The notes beneath the pieces are model-generated. The model searched no databases, was not told the origin of the DNA, and saw only the letters and a program-made list of their open reading frames with translations. Source: Paludibacteraceae bacterium (GTDB lineage: Bacteria > Bacteroidota > Bacteroidia > Bacteroidales > Paludibacteraceae). Taken from it: a DNA stretch of 64,000 nucleotides. Shown piece by piece: positions 43,064-52,373 of the stretch. Location of the stretch: assembly GCA_017647145.1 (NCBI GenBank), contig JAGCLD010000016.1, positions 62,001-126,000 of the forward strand, written 5' to 3'. The translations under genes and the position numbers were made by a program. Within the stretch, counting starts at the first letter, position 1. Every line of letters begins with the position of its first letter.

Positions 43064-46000
43064 TTATTGCACCAATGCATGCATCACCAATTCGCGTCCA
43101 TCGTGTGTAGTTGCCTTAACGACAAGCACTCCAGCAGGAGCTTCAAGACGCAGGTTAGAGGCAGCCAATGCGAGTGTTTTCTTGCAGAGCAATCTACCCA
43201 TCACATCGTAGAGAGCCAGTTCACGTAAAGGCTCAGTACATCTTACCGTAAGTACATTTTGCGCATCGTTGGTCACATACAATTGTGCCGAAGTAGCATC
43301 ATCCACTATTGTCTCTTCACGCAAATCCGTGTTAGGACTGTCAGGTTCATCCTCAACATCTCCACTTGTGATATAGTAACGCGGAGTGTGATTTAGAGGT
43401 GTAGCGATTTTCAGCACACGTCCATCTCCGATGCGTTCGTAAGTATCCGTTTCCGCATCATAGAGGTAGCAAGTTTTCTGCCAATTCGGTGTGAGATAGA
43501 AAGCCATTTCCACACTATCTGTGCGATAATTCTCTGCCAACAACATACCGACCGGAATTTTTTGAATCGACTTACGTACATCCACCATCATCGGAACTTG
43601 ATTATGAACCGTGTAAAGATTCATCGGAGTAGTTGCCGTAGCATCATCCTGTTCAGCCTCCACGCCAGAGGAGAAGAAGAGTACATCCTCATTAACCACA
43701 AAAGCATTTTGCGCTGCTTCATCAACAGCCAGTTTACTGCGTGCGTGTGCCCATTCATTTGAGACATAGATAGTCATCACTTCCGTTTCATTAGAGCGGG
43801 GAGCCATTCTTTTCTCAGCCTGTGGAGCAGGAGCCGGCAGGATAGCCTTATCCGACAAGTCGAGTGTTGTGTGGCTTACCTTCAAGTTCAGTGTAATTTC
43901 AGTTGCAGGCGTTTTTGCCTCCAGCAAGACAGAGTACATCGGAGGCAAATAACGATCATCGATTGCCATTGTTGCAGTAGTTGCCACCTGCCAAGCCGAA
44001 GAGATCAAGTAAGAACAATTTGCATTCAGCACATCGCTATTATCCGCCAAAAACTGTTTCATATCAATGTAAGCCATCGTAGGATTACCAAACATAAACT
44101 TATTGCTTGCCTGTTCATTGGTGAGAGTGATCTTCATGCAGCCAGACTCATCCGGTTCAAACGCCAAGCGATTAGCATTCACACGAGAATCAAGCATATC
44201 CACTTTTCCCGTAGGCGTTCCGTCACGACGATAATATTCATATTGATTATCCGGTTTAGGCAATCTCACTATCAGTTCCGTTTCCGCAGTAGGTCCGAAG
44301 GCCAGCATTTGGTATCCTTGTCCAGGCACTAAAGGTTCATTCAAAGCGTTGGACACTTTGAAGGCCTCTGTATTTGTGGAGATGACCTGCAGGCGTTCAT
44401 CTTTGTGCAGATAATCCACCATTCGATTGTAATAAGACAACCAGAAAGCAAAAGGCGCTTCTCCCGAGCGATAGCCTTTAAAGTCAGAGACAGCGAAATG
44501 CTCCTCACTTTCCTGTGTAGCTCCCGACCAATCATTCGTAGCATGCGGCACGAACATATCCCCCGAGTAAACATCCTTCAAAGGTACCGCCATGCTATGC
44601 CATGTTTCAGTGGGCACCACCATATCTACGAATGCATTCCTATAGTTCAGTTTGTGTTGATTCATCACGAAGCTACCCTCTTCAAAATGGATATCGCGTC
44701 CATGTTGCGTAGCGAAATAAGCATCCATAGGTTTTGGATTTTCTCCTGTGACGATAGGATATTTGAGCGGGTTATCCTGTTTAGGAATAATCACCTTAGT
44801 ACCTTGCAGCGGCACATAGCCCCAGTCCATCACCTTGCCATGTACGACACCTCTCCAGTTAGCATCATCACTCCAATCGTTGTACACATCATTTGAAGGT
44901 GTCCATATCATTGTGTCAGGCACAGCCACGACAGTAAAATAGATATATCCATGTCCGCAAACATCACCATCCCCTTGCAAAGCCAAGTCCGTTCCGAGCA
45001 ATCGATTTCGCAGTGTGTATTCATATCCCGGTCTCATTGTATCCGTGTTGACCACCCAATATCCCGGTTGGTTATCCGGCCATCCTTCATTTGGGTCCCC
45101 TGGCAGCGGATGATCATGACGGTGCATCATTTCATTCACATGCGCTTGGTCAATCGGTCGGAAGAGTATGCTATCATTTTTCGAGTAATATTCTTTTTTG
45201 AGCGGGTCATCATCTGGGCGGATATTATCTTGCACTACGCGATCATGGTAATAATACAAAGAGAATCCCGTTGGGTTAGTTCTTCTTTTCTCCAGCATCA
45301 CAGGGTCGTTTGTAGAATAATAGCAAGTACTATCCCATCCCAACACGACACCACCGAAATCAGATACCGGAGTTTTAAATCCCTTGTTAACTTGGCTTGC
45401 CAACACACGCGTTTTTGGGATTTCCGCCCGTTGCACATCCGTCATTTGCGTGTAATCCAGAGGAGCCACATTCAAGATAGCCTCTGCCTTTTTAGAACGT
45501 ATGTCCATCCATATTGGCTCATTACAATCTTCCAATGTAATTGTGACATCCTGATTACTTGCATCCTTCATGGTCACCATTGCCGTTCCACTAATAGGGA
45601 ACACCCAATATCTCAGGCTCATCTCACTTGGGAGGATAAGCGGCATGGTGTTTATTGATAAAGTCAAATACCCCTTATTACACAAGTCCACTATCATGTC
45701 GTAATGATGTTGCGAAGAGAAAGCCTCTTTTTGCAATTCATCAACCGAAGTAGCCGTGTAGTTAGGATTCGAATCATCCGGTGTAGGGATACGTCGCATG
45801 TCATATATAGCCGTTGTCACACTATTACGGTCATATCCATATTTTTGTAAGAAGCTCTCATCCGCCTGCGTTTTTTCTGCCTCCGTATACACCCTATCCT
45901 TACCATAGGGGCAATCAAATTCAAAACCAATCAGCCAATCCGCCATCAAGAGCGCTTCCACTTGTTGCGGAGTAGCTCCAGCCGATGCAGCGATAGAATT

Positions 46001-49000
46001 AGCTGCTACCACTTCCACGGCATATCTTTGATTCGGACAATTATCCAAGGAAGGTGCTTGCAAGTCATCACTTTCACCTTTGAAGCGTAAATGCGTAGCC
46101 TTCATTACCGGGAGCGCACTCTGCATTGCACACTCCACTTGATCCAAATCATCCGGAGAAGTAGCCATACGCACAATGTACTCATTACGTGCTTCCAATC
46201 CAGTCACGACATGCGCGATGTAAAGCATCCATTTCTCCTTACCTTCCACTTCCGTCTTGATATATGCTTTCCCTTTGTGATTAACTTCATCAATCGAGTT
46301 AATAAAGTCCACCACAGAAGTCATAATAGGCACATTATTGCCCGTTGGCACATAATCCACATCCGGGAAGAGAATTGAGCCATATGTATTTTGCGTAGCA
46401 TGATTAGGATCTTCGTGGTAATAAGCCGAATTACCCAAATCATCCATTAGCTCCAGCACAGTAGAAGTAGTAGTGTTATAAATCTGATAATACAGATATT
46501 CCGAATTAGCCGTTACTGCCGGCAGCAGATTACCATAATCCAATCTCATTACCGCAGTAGATTGATTATCCGAGTGGCATGCCGAAGAAGCCTGATAAGC
46601 TGTGATAGGAAGTTGTGTAGCATACAGATAGACATCATCCACATAAAAGTCGTTACCACTATTTGTATTAGAGAAGTTGTAGATAGACACTCGCGATTCA
46701 TCATAATTTTCGGCACTCGTGATTGGGAATCGGATTTGTCGCCATCCCGATGCTTTAGGCAACTCACCCACGAAGAAGACTCCAACATCTTCCCAATCAC
46801 CTCCTGCCTTTCTACCCTGTACATTGCAACGGAAAATCGGATTAGAACCTTCCCTACCCGCAGGACAAGGATTATTCAACCACAAAGAGCAATACATCTG
46901 TTGTCCAGAACAAATCACCTCATCCGTAGAAATAGAAACCACCAATCCAGGTTCCATTGTACCATCCACATAAAGCGTATAACCATTAGCCGCTCCATCA
47001 TGACTTTCGCCCTTAGCCCACGACTTATCCGTAATAGCATTGACCAAGCAATATTCACCAAAGAAGGGGAATTCTCCAGCCGAATAACGTTGGTCAGACG
47101 GAGGAGTATTCTGATAAGCATAACCATATGTAACATCCTCCCAAGGCAAGTGTCGGTCGAGGTATTCAGTAGCTGCCGACGCCGGTTTTTGTCCAAAGTT
47201 AAAATCCTGTTTTGTCAACAAGATATAGTTTTCTTCAATTTGACGTCCAGAAATCAACGTATTAGTAGTAGGGCCATAGACAGAAGGATCCACATAGGTC
47301 ACCACATACTTTGCAATGTTATATCCATTCCAAGTCACTGTGTAAGTTTTAGTACCAATCGTATTAGAAGACACCGTCATATTGCCATTCACAAACGAGG
47401 TGATGTTATTACCCCCCACTTCACGACACACCACCTCATTAGCCGGCACACGCTTAGGATTAGTGGCATCATAAAAATAACAACATTCAGAGATGTGATT
47501 CTTTTGTTTGAAGGGATGATTGGTAATCAGATGAACTGTAGTTCCGATTGGTGCGGTGTAGTTATGTACCTCCAAGAATTTATCCCCATTACAAGCATCC
47601 AATTCAGCCGCCATTTCTGCCGCCGGGCGCAAATGAAAGAGTTGTCGATAAGACAATGTCGGTTCTTTAAAAGAAGCATTTTCTTCACCATTTTCCGGTG
47701 TATAGACGTAGTCCGTATAGTTACTAACATCACATGCTACTGTGTGTGACTTACCATCCGAGAATTTTATCCGAGGAGCCGTTGCATTACTATTTCGGTC
47801 AACACTCGTCAATATAGCAGTTGTAGTTATGCCCGGCACTGTTGTGCCAAAGCCGAACAATCCGATGGAGCAATCAGAGTTATTAAAGTCCACAAATTGA
47901 CCTCCACCCCCTCGCGGATAGACCGACCAAGTAGCCTTTCCTTCCGCATCCGTATTGTAAAAAGGATTACCATTAGTAGTGTAATCATACCATCGCATAT
48001 AGCCAAAGAAAGCCTGTTCATTCAAACGTAACTCCACGTCTTCTCCCGGCAGATAATAGATGACCTTTTCCACCATGTGCACCGGTTGACGTTCACCTGC
48101 TTGCAATTCAGCCATATTCCCCTTACCCTTATTAGGTATAAAAGCCACACAACCATCCCCGGAGTTTTGTCCCAGTTGCCTCATGCGCGGCTGCACACGT
48201 GCCGAATACTTATGCGTAGGATCATTGGGATCCTGATAGTCAACCGTACAAGAAAAACGAGCATAACGTTCAGAAGATTCGTTTTGTTGTGCAGTAAGAC
48301 GTACTAAATTCTCACCCACAACTTCAGCCTGAAGCCATTTACTAGATTCATCGGTAGTCCAGTCAATAGCCTTAATAGAGACTGTGTATCCCGTTTGAGG
48401 ATGAAGGAGATTCACCTTTTCTTCCCAGGTCACAGTTTCAGAACCCGGTACAGGATTACCATCTGCATCGTACAAGCCCTCTCCATGACGATGCCAACAA
48501 TCCACCTGCACAATAATACTTTCTCCAATAGAGGGGAATGTGTAAGCAGGAGGTGTAAGCGTCATAGTGTAGGGTTCTACCGCTTTTGCATGGAAAGACT
48601 TACGCACCAGACGCAAGGTAGTGAGATAATCCTTTTCGTTCCATGTCATTCTTGCCATCACACGATCAACGTAGTTCACATACTTTTGAACACCCGTTTG
48701 GTCGTCCATTTGCATTAAGTCGCGCGGACTAGGTCCATTAGGTGTGATAACGAAGGCATATGCATCACCCTCCTTGCTCACCTCACCCATGGTCATCATG
48801 AGGTCAGCCGACGGAGCCGGAGTATTGGTGTAATCCGTTGGGATGATACGCGACTCTTTATTAGTAGTCTCATCCGCTTGTCCGGAGTGAGAAGCCCAAA
48901 AGAAATTTACATCTATGTCGTTTAATTCAATTGAGGTAGTATTTTCATTGATGCGTTGATGTTCATACAGATTATTCAAGCAGCTGATGTATGTTGTTTT

Positions 49001-49573
49001 GTGAGCAGAAGGTTTAAATGTGACATTAATACTTTGCGCTTGTGCAGCCGCATTATCTTCCGCATAATCAAAAACAGTAGTTGAAGGCGAGAAAGTTCCC
49101 CCTATAGAAATCTCCTGGTGAGATTGCCACTTTTCCACATAAACTGTTGGCCGCGAATTACGAGACAAAGCAAGGGTATTGTTGTTTAAGTATAGGTAAT
49201 AACTTCTAGAATTACTGTATTTATAATACATATTTCCAGACGAAGCATCCTTCGTAGCATCATAAGGAAAAGTAAAATAAGAAGCATTTTGCGCCAAAGA
49301 TATAGAAGCAGAATTTCCGCTTGCATTTACATACAAATTACGTCCGTTAGACACATTTTTGAACGAGACTTGATTGCCATTTTTTGTTATTACCCACAAG
49401 GAAGCATATGTGGGAGTTGTGTAGGTTGTGACTGCATTATTACCATTCGCCGACAAATAGTAAGTCTTATCAGCATTGCGAATGCTAATTGACACCGTGT
49501 CTTGTGCCATTAGTTGTGTGAATGCAAAAAGGCAACAAAGGCATGAAATAGCCAACAAATAAATTCTTTTCAT
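43064..49573 (-). CDS. Giant T9SS cargo protein, 2169 residues
   Basis: Signal peptide MKRIYLLAISCLCCLFAFTQLMAQ. Residues 26-150 are rich in short Tyr/Asn strands (YYLSANGNNAVTTYTTP, LYVNASGNSASISLAQN) that resemble a beta-trefoil or fascin-like module, but I cannot name it. The middle contains a jelly-roll with LYVDGTMEPGLVVSIS ... NDFYVDDVYLYATQLP, and around 1500-1900 a stretch (WHSMAVPLKDVYSGDMFVPH) typical of cell-surface Bacteroidetes proteins. The end is a T9SS type A sorting domain (LALYDVMGRLLCKK, GVLVVKATTHDGRELVMH). It is a paralogue of the partial gene at 59996-64000. Its ATG is 6 nt after the stop of the poly-C gene. Function unknown; surface exposure is likely. Confidence 0.8.
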   Translation of the reverse strand: MKRIYLLAISCLCCLFAFTQLMAQDTVSISIRNADKTYYLSANGNNAVTTYTTPTYASLWVITKNGNQVSFKNVSNGRNLYVNASGNSASISLAQNASYFTFPYDATKDASSGNMYYKYSNSRSYYLYLNNNTLALSRNSRPTVYVEKWQSHQEISIGGTFSPSTTVFDYAEDNAAAQAQSINVTFKPSAHKTTYISCLNNLYEHQRINENTTSIELNDIDVNFFWASHSGQADETTNKESRIIPTDYTNTPAPSADLMMTMGEVSKEGDAYAFVITPNGPSPRDLMQMDDQTGVQKYVNYVDRVMARMTWNEKDYLTTLRLVRKSFHAKAVEPYTMTLTPPAYTFPSIGESIIVQVDCWHRHGEGLYDADGNPVPGSETVTWEEKVNLLHPQTGYTVSIKAIDWTTDESSKWLQAEVVGENLVRLTAQQNESSERYARFSCTVDYQDPNDPTHKYSARVQPRMRQLGQNSGDGCVAFIPNKGKGNMAELQAGERQPVHMVEKVIYYLPGEDVELRLNEQAFFGYMRWYDYTTNGNPFYNTDAEGKATWSVYPRGGGGQFVDFNNSDCSIGLFGFGTTVPGITTTAILTSVDRNSNATAPRIKFSDGKSHTVACDVSNYTDYVYTPENGEENASFKEPTLSYRQLFHLRPAAEMAAELDACNGDKFLEVHNYTAPIGTTVHLITNHPFKQKNHISECCYFYDATNPKRVPANEVVCREVGGNNITSFVNGNMTVSSNTIGTKTYTVTWNGYNIAKYVVTYVDPSVYGPTTNTLISGRQIEENYILLTKQDFNFGQKPASAATEYLDRHLPWEDVTYGYAYQNTPPSDQRYSAGEFPFFGEYCLVNAITDKSWAKGESHDGAANGYTLYVDGTMEPGLVVSISTDEVICSGQQMYCSLWLNNPCPAGREGSNPIFRCNVQGRKAGGDWEDVGVFFVGELPKASGWRQIRFPITSAENYDESRVSIYNFSNTNSGNDFYVDDVYLYATQLPITAYQASSACHSDNQSTAVMRLDYGNLLPAVTANSEYLYYQIYNTTTSTVLELMDDLGNSAYYHEDPNHATQNTYGSILFPDVDYVPTGNNVPIMTSVVDFINSIDEVNHKGKAYIKTEVEGKEKWMLYIAHVVTGLEARNEYIVRMATSPDDLDQVECAMQSALPVMKATHLRFKGESDDLQAPSLDNCPNQRYAVEVVAANSIAASAGATPQQVEALLMADWLIGFEFDCPYGKDRVYTEAEKTQADESFLQKYGYDRNSVTTAIYDMRRIPTPDDSNPNYTATSVDELQKEAFSSQHHYDMIVDLCNKGYLTLSINTMPLILPSEMSLRYWVFPISGTAMVTMKDASNQDVTITLEDCNEPIWMDIRSKKAEAILNVAPLDYTQMTDVQRAEIPKTRVLASQVNKGFKTPVSDFGGVVLGWDSTCYYSTNDPVMLEKRRTNPTGFSLYYYHDRVVQDNIRPDDDPLKKEYYSKNDSILFRPIDQAHVNEMMHRHDHPLPGDPNEGWPDNQPGYWVVNTDTMRPGYEYTLRNRLLGTDLALQGDGDVCGHGYIYFTVVAVPDTMIWTPSNDVYNDWSDDANWRGVVHGKVMDWGYVPLQGTKVIIPKQDNPLKYPIVTGENPKPMDAYFATQHGRDIHFEEGSFVMNQHKLNYRNAFVDMVVPTETWHSMAVPLKDVYSGDMFVPHATNDWSGATQESEEHFAVSDFKGYRSGEAPFAFWLSYYNRMVDYLHKDERLQVISTNTEAFKVSNALNEPLVPGQGYQMLAFGPTAETELIVRLPKPDNQYEYYRRDGTPTGKVDMLDSRVNANRLAFEPDESGCMKITLTNEQASNKFMFGNPTMAYIDMKQFLADNSDVLNANCSYLISSAWQVATTATMAIDDRYLPPMYSVLLEAKTPATEITLNLKVSHTTLDLSDKAILPAPAPQAEKRMAPRSNETEVMTIYVSNEWAHARSKLAVDEAAQNAFVVNEDVLFFSSGVEAEQDDATATTPMNLYTVHNQVPMMVDVRKSIQKIPVGMLLAENYRTDSVEMAFYLTPNWQKTCYLYDAETDTYERIGDGRVLKIATPLNHTPRYYITSGDVEDEPDSPNTDLREETIVDDATSAQLYVTNDAQNVLTVRCTEPLRELALYDVMGRLLCKKTLALAASNLRLEAPAGVLVVKATTHDGRELVMHALVQ

Positions 49574-49579
49574 AGATTA

Positions 49580-50084
49580 CTATTTTTTTCGGTGAATAAA
49601 CTTACGAACTGCTGTGTAGAGAGCTGCAAAAAACAGAAGCGGAGCCACGCCACCAATTGGCATATCCACTTCTCCTACAGCCGGTGTGCCACTACCCGGT
49701 CTTCCTCCCGGAGCAGCCAAAACCAAAGCATAGTTATCCGCTACACCTTTAGCCTGTTGGGGGGGGGGGGGTAGCACTCATGGCACTCATGGCATAAAAA
49801 GAAGTAGTACCAGTGGTTTTTACAGTAGGCATACCACCTGCATAACTTACGAATGACTTTCCTTTTTTCAAAGAAGTTGAGATAGGAGAAGAGTAAGTTT
49901 GATTAGTCAAATTTTCCCGGAGTGGACTATAGACTTTTTGAGCTTGTGAAGCGGTGTAGTTTTTAAGCATACGAATCTGTTCACCTGTCAGCAATTGAAG
50001 GTTGCCCAGATTCATAAAATCCTCCTCCACAGCGTAAGAAGAATTAGGATTATAAGATACAAAAGAGATATCTATGGACGACAT
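49580..50084 (-). CDS. Small membrane-anchored protein interrupted by a poly-C tract (putative phase-variable gene, currently out of frame)
   Basis: Reading from the ATG at 50084, a 105-residue part (MSSIDISFVSYNPNSS... FYAMSAMSAT) enters 13 C and ends at a stop at 49749-49751 after PPPPTG. The next frame continues without a stop from the tract: QQAKGVADNYALVLAAPGG ... then VDMPIGGVAPLLFFAALYTAVRKFIHRKK, a proline-glycine turn, one membrane helix and a basic tail, a C-terminal anchor type seen on small Bacteroidetes surface-locus proteins. With 12 or 15 C the two parts join (167 residues at 12 C). No signal peptide is visible. A promoter lies at 50120-50150. The in-frame stop is 6 nt from the next ATG. 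Sequencing error in the homopolymer is the main alternative. Confidence 0.7.
49759..49771. repeat. 13-nt homopolymer G/C tract inside the small gene
   Basis: Thirteen G on the plus strand (C on the coding strand). It is the only homopolymer of this kind that I noticed in the window and lies exactly where the two coding frames meet. Two direct GGCACTCAT units (AMSAMSA in protein) lie immediately beside it. Lengths that are multiples of three restore the frame; 13 and 14 give early stops. Confidence 0.9.
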
Positions 50085-50119
50085 AAAAACAATACAATTT
50101 TTCTTGATGATTAAGCATG

Positions 50120-50150
50120 CAAAATTAGCACATTTCTTCAGAATTTACAA
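50120..50150 (-). promoter_or_regulatory. Bacteroidetes-type promoter for the poly-C gene and the 2169-residue gene
   Basis: Minus strand TTG (complement of 50148-50150), 20-nt spacer, TAATTTTG (complement of 50120-50127). The predicted start is about 30 nt before the ATG at 50084, supporting that start. No terminator is seen between the small gene and the giant gene. Confidence 0.7.
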
Positions 50151-50438
50151 GGAAATACTTACTTTTCCCACCCCAAAAACAGCGCGTTTTAGGATTAAAT
50201 GTAGATTATATATATTGATTTAAGTATCATCATTTAATTATTGACACACAAGCAGTATTTTTAGATGAAATTTTAGTTGTCGGAATAGTGAATACAAGAT
50301 TTGTCTGTTAGTATCACCCCCTTCTTCCCTCTGCGGTTACTACCCCTAACTAGGAGTAGAGTCTCCAGGAGATCTATGATGGACTAGGAGAATGAAGGGA
50401 GTGGACTTTTGGGTGGAGAGAGGTTTATATAATTCCTA

Positions 50439-50790
50439 ACTTTTCTTATCTTATTCCTATTTAGTGGTCCCGAGATGGTCCCGAGAAAAATAGGACGCTC
50501 ATTGCATTCGCTACGGGACGCTGCGCTTCGCTTACTACAGGATGCTAGGAAGCGAGCTGATGACATACCCCCTCCGCTACACTTCGTTTCGCTCGTCCCC
50601 CTACTTAGGGCGACAGTGCGATTAGTATTTGTATATGAGGAAATTACGCTTGTTTGTGCGGTGAATAAATTTTATAAATACAGCGCTACGTCATTGGAGG
50701 ATGACAGTGCTTTTTTAGTTAGTTTTGGATGAGGAGGGTTTATAGTATACTCACGATGTTCGCTGTAGTATGCTCGCAAGAGAGGTTTAG
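50439..50790 (+). repeat. Composite intergenic repeat, copy 3
   Basis: CTTATTCCTAT (50450-50460) after a degenerate unit; two exact 11-mers TGGTCCCGAGA (50465-50486) in place of TGGTAACGGTA; TAGGACGCT units (50491-50560); a shortened CCCCCTCCGCTACACTTCG block (50569-50590); and hairpin blocks at 50591-50640 (CGTCC/GGGCG) and 50681-50734 (GTCAT/ATGAC, followed by ACAGTGCTTTTTTAGTTAGTTTT). Two more degenerate 23-nt units are at 50740-50785. The rest of the gap (50151-50438 and 50791-50944) shows nothing I recognise. Confidence 0.65.
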
Positions 50791-50944
50791 TGGAGAGTGT
50801 GGGTGTATCGAACATGTCGGATTGCCGAAATAATATCAAACCGGGGCTTACTTTTCAACAGAAATAATCCGCAAGAGCTGTGTGTGTGTCGGCATTGCGG
50901 AAGATAAATTATGCGATTTAGACTTTTAGCAAACACCAATAATA

Positions 50945-50983
50945 ATAGAGAAAAACGAGGGGTGAGCCCTCGTTTTTCTCTAT
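50945..50983 (-). terminator. Terminator of the amylase operon
   Basis: ATAGAGAAAAACGAGGG (50945-50961) and CCCTCGTTTTTCTCTAT (50967-50983) form a perfect 17-bp stem with a 5-nt loop. The T-rich side makes it usable on either strand; the gene on its minus side ends at 51012. Confidence 0.85.
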
Positions 50984-51011
50984 TATATATATAAGGTATA
51001 TGTATTCGGAA

Positions 51012-52346
51012 TTATTTGCCCATCAAACGGCATTCCCATGGAGCGAGTGTGAAAGCAGTGCCTTCAGCCACTTCAACTTCTTGTCCGCAAGGAGTGGTGT
51101 AAAGACCGGCAGGGATAACTACATCAGCCACTTCAACAGAGTCAGCGCTGAAGTTGAACAATCCAACCACAGTGTTTTCTTCTGTTTGGCGCAAGCATGC
51201 AAATACGTTGGCTGCTTCCGTAGCGATGCGTTCCATTTTAGCACCCAATTCGTTGCTACGCAAAGCAGGATTAGCTGCACGGAAAGCATTTAAGTTGGTG
51301 TACATTTTGATTTGAGCAGCTTCCGGATTCGCTACAACAGTATCTTTATCGAAGAAGCGTAAGCGTTTTTCATTCGCATATTCTTGTCCTGTGTAGATGA
51401 GCGGCATACCCGGAACAGCATAGCAGAATGCAGCCATTGTGCTTGCAGCATCTCCCATACGTTCAAATTCAGTACCATTCCAAGAGTTTTCGTCATGGTT
51501 GCTGGTGAAGTTCATACGGATAGCTTTAGCTGGGAAGATTGTGTCAGCCTTAGCGAAGTAGCCCCAGAGGTCTTCCACTGTTTTTTCACCTTTAGCCACA
51601 CCATTCATAAGGTGGTGGAGTTCCCATCCATAATACATATCGAAAGCAGTTTCTGTGTGAGCAGGCACTTCAGCTTCAGCCAATGTGAACATTTTAGGGT
51701 GAGTAGTGCGCAATTCGCCCATTACATCATTCCAGAAATCAGTAGGGATTTCCATAGCCACGTCGCAACGGAATCCATCGATACCGATGCTATCCATCCA
51801 CCAGTGCATAGCTTGTTTCATAGCAGCGCGCATGTCTTGGTTGTCATAGTTGAGTTCAGCAATGTCATACCAGTCGTAGTTAACCACCAAGTTTCCGAGA
51901 GAGTCACGCATGTGCCATCCGTCGTTTTGTGTCCAGGCGTGGTCAGGCGAAGTGTGGTTAGCCACCCAGTCTAAGATAACCTTGATACCCAATTCGTGTG
52001 CTTTATTCAAGAAAGAAGCAAAATCGGCACGCGTACCAAATTCAGGATTGAAAGCGCAGTAATCTTTGATAGCATAGTAGCTACCCAATCCACCTTTTCT
52101 TTCCAAAACGCCGATAGGTTGGATAGGCATAATCCAGATGATGTCCACACCGAGTTCTTTCAAGCGAGGCAATTCTTGTTCAGCTGCTTGGAAGGTACCT
52201 TCCGGAGTGAATTGACGTGTGTTAAGTTCGTAGATTGTTGCATCATAAGCGAAACATGGGTGTTGATGTTCGCAGCAAGTTTGTTGTTTTTTAGGAGCAC
52301 ATGCCACCATTAAAGCAGCAACTGCCAATACGAAAAGTTTTTTCAT
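51012..52346 (-). CDS. GH13 alpha-amylase lipoprotein (444 residues)
   Basis: Lipoprotein signal MKKLFVLAVAALMVAC (Cys16). The GH13 regions are all present: I, DWVANH (126-131); II, GFRCDVA with nucleophile D195; III, TLAEAE with the acid/base Glu near 224; IV, SNHD (H284, D285). The barrel starts at about 35 (DATIYELNTRQFTPEG) and a short beta domain closes the C-terminus (TLAPWECRLMGK). It should hydrolyse alpha-1,4-glucans at the cell envelope. It is 27 nt after the second amylase gene, so they share a transcript; no SusC/SusD pair is in the window. Confidence 0.93.
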   Translation of the reverse strand: MKKLFVLAVAALMVACAPKKQQTCCEHQHPCFAYDATIYELNTRQFTPEGTFQAAEQELPRLKELGVDIIWIMPIQPIGVLERKGGLGSYYAIKDYCAFNPEFGTRADFASFLNKAHELGIKVILDWVANHTSPDHAWTQNDGWHMRDSLGNLVVNYDWYDIAELNYDNQDMRAAMKQAMHWWMDSIGIDGFRCDVAMEIPTDFWNDVMGELRTTHPKMFTLAEAEVPAHTETAFDMYYGWELHHLMNGVAKGEKTVEDLWGYFAKADTIFPAKAIRMNFTSNHDENSWNGTEFERMGDAASTMAAFCYAVPGMPLIYTGQEYANEKRLRFFDKDTVVANPEAAQIKMYTNLNAFRAANPALRSNELGAKMERIATEAANVFACLRQTEENTVVGLFNFSADSVEVADVVIPAGLYTTPCGQEVEVAEGTAFTLAPWECRLMGK

Positions 52347-52373
52347 TTTTAATAATTTGTTTTGTATAAGTTA

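Noticed and set aside
49749..49777. Two independent overlapping genes at the poly-C tract
   Set aside because: The downstream part has no good start of its own (its apparent ATG, CTACCC-side, lies within the tract region of the upstream frame) and joins the upstream part exactly when the tract is a multiple of three.
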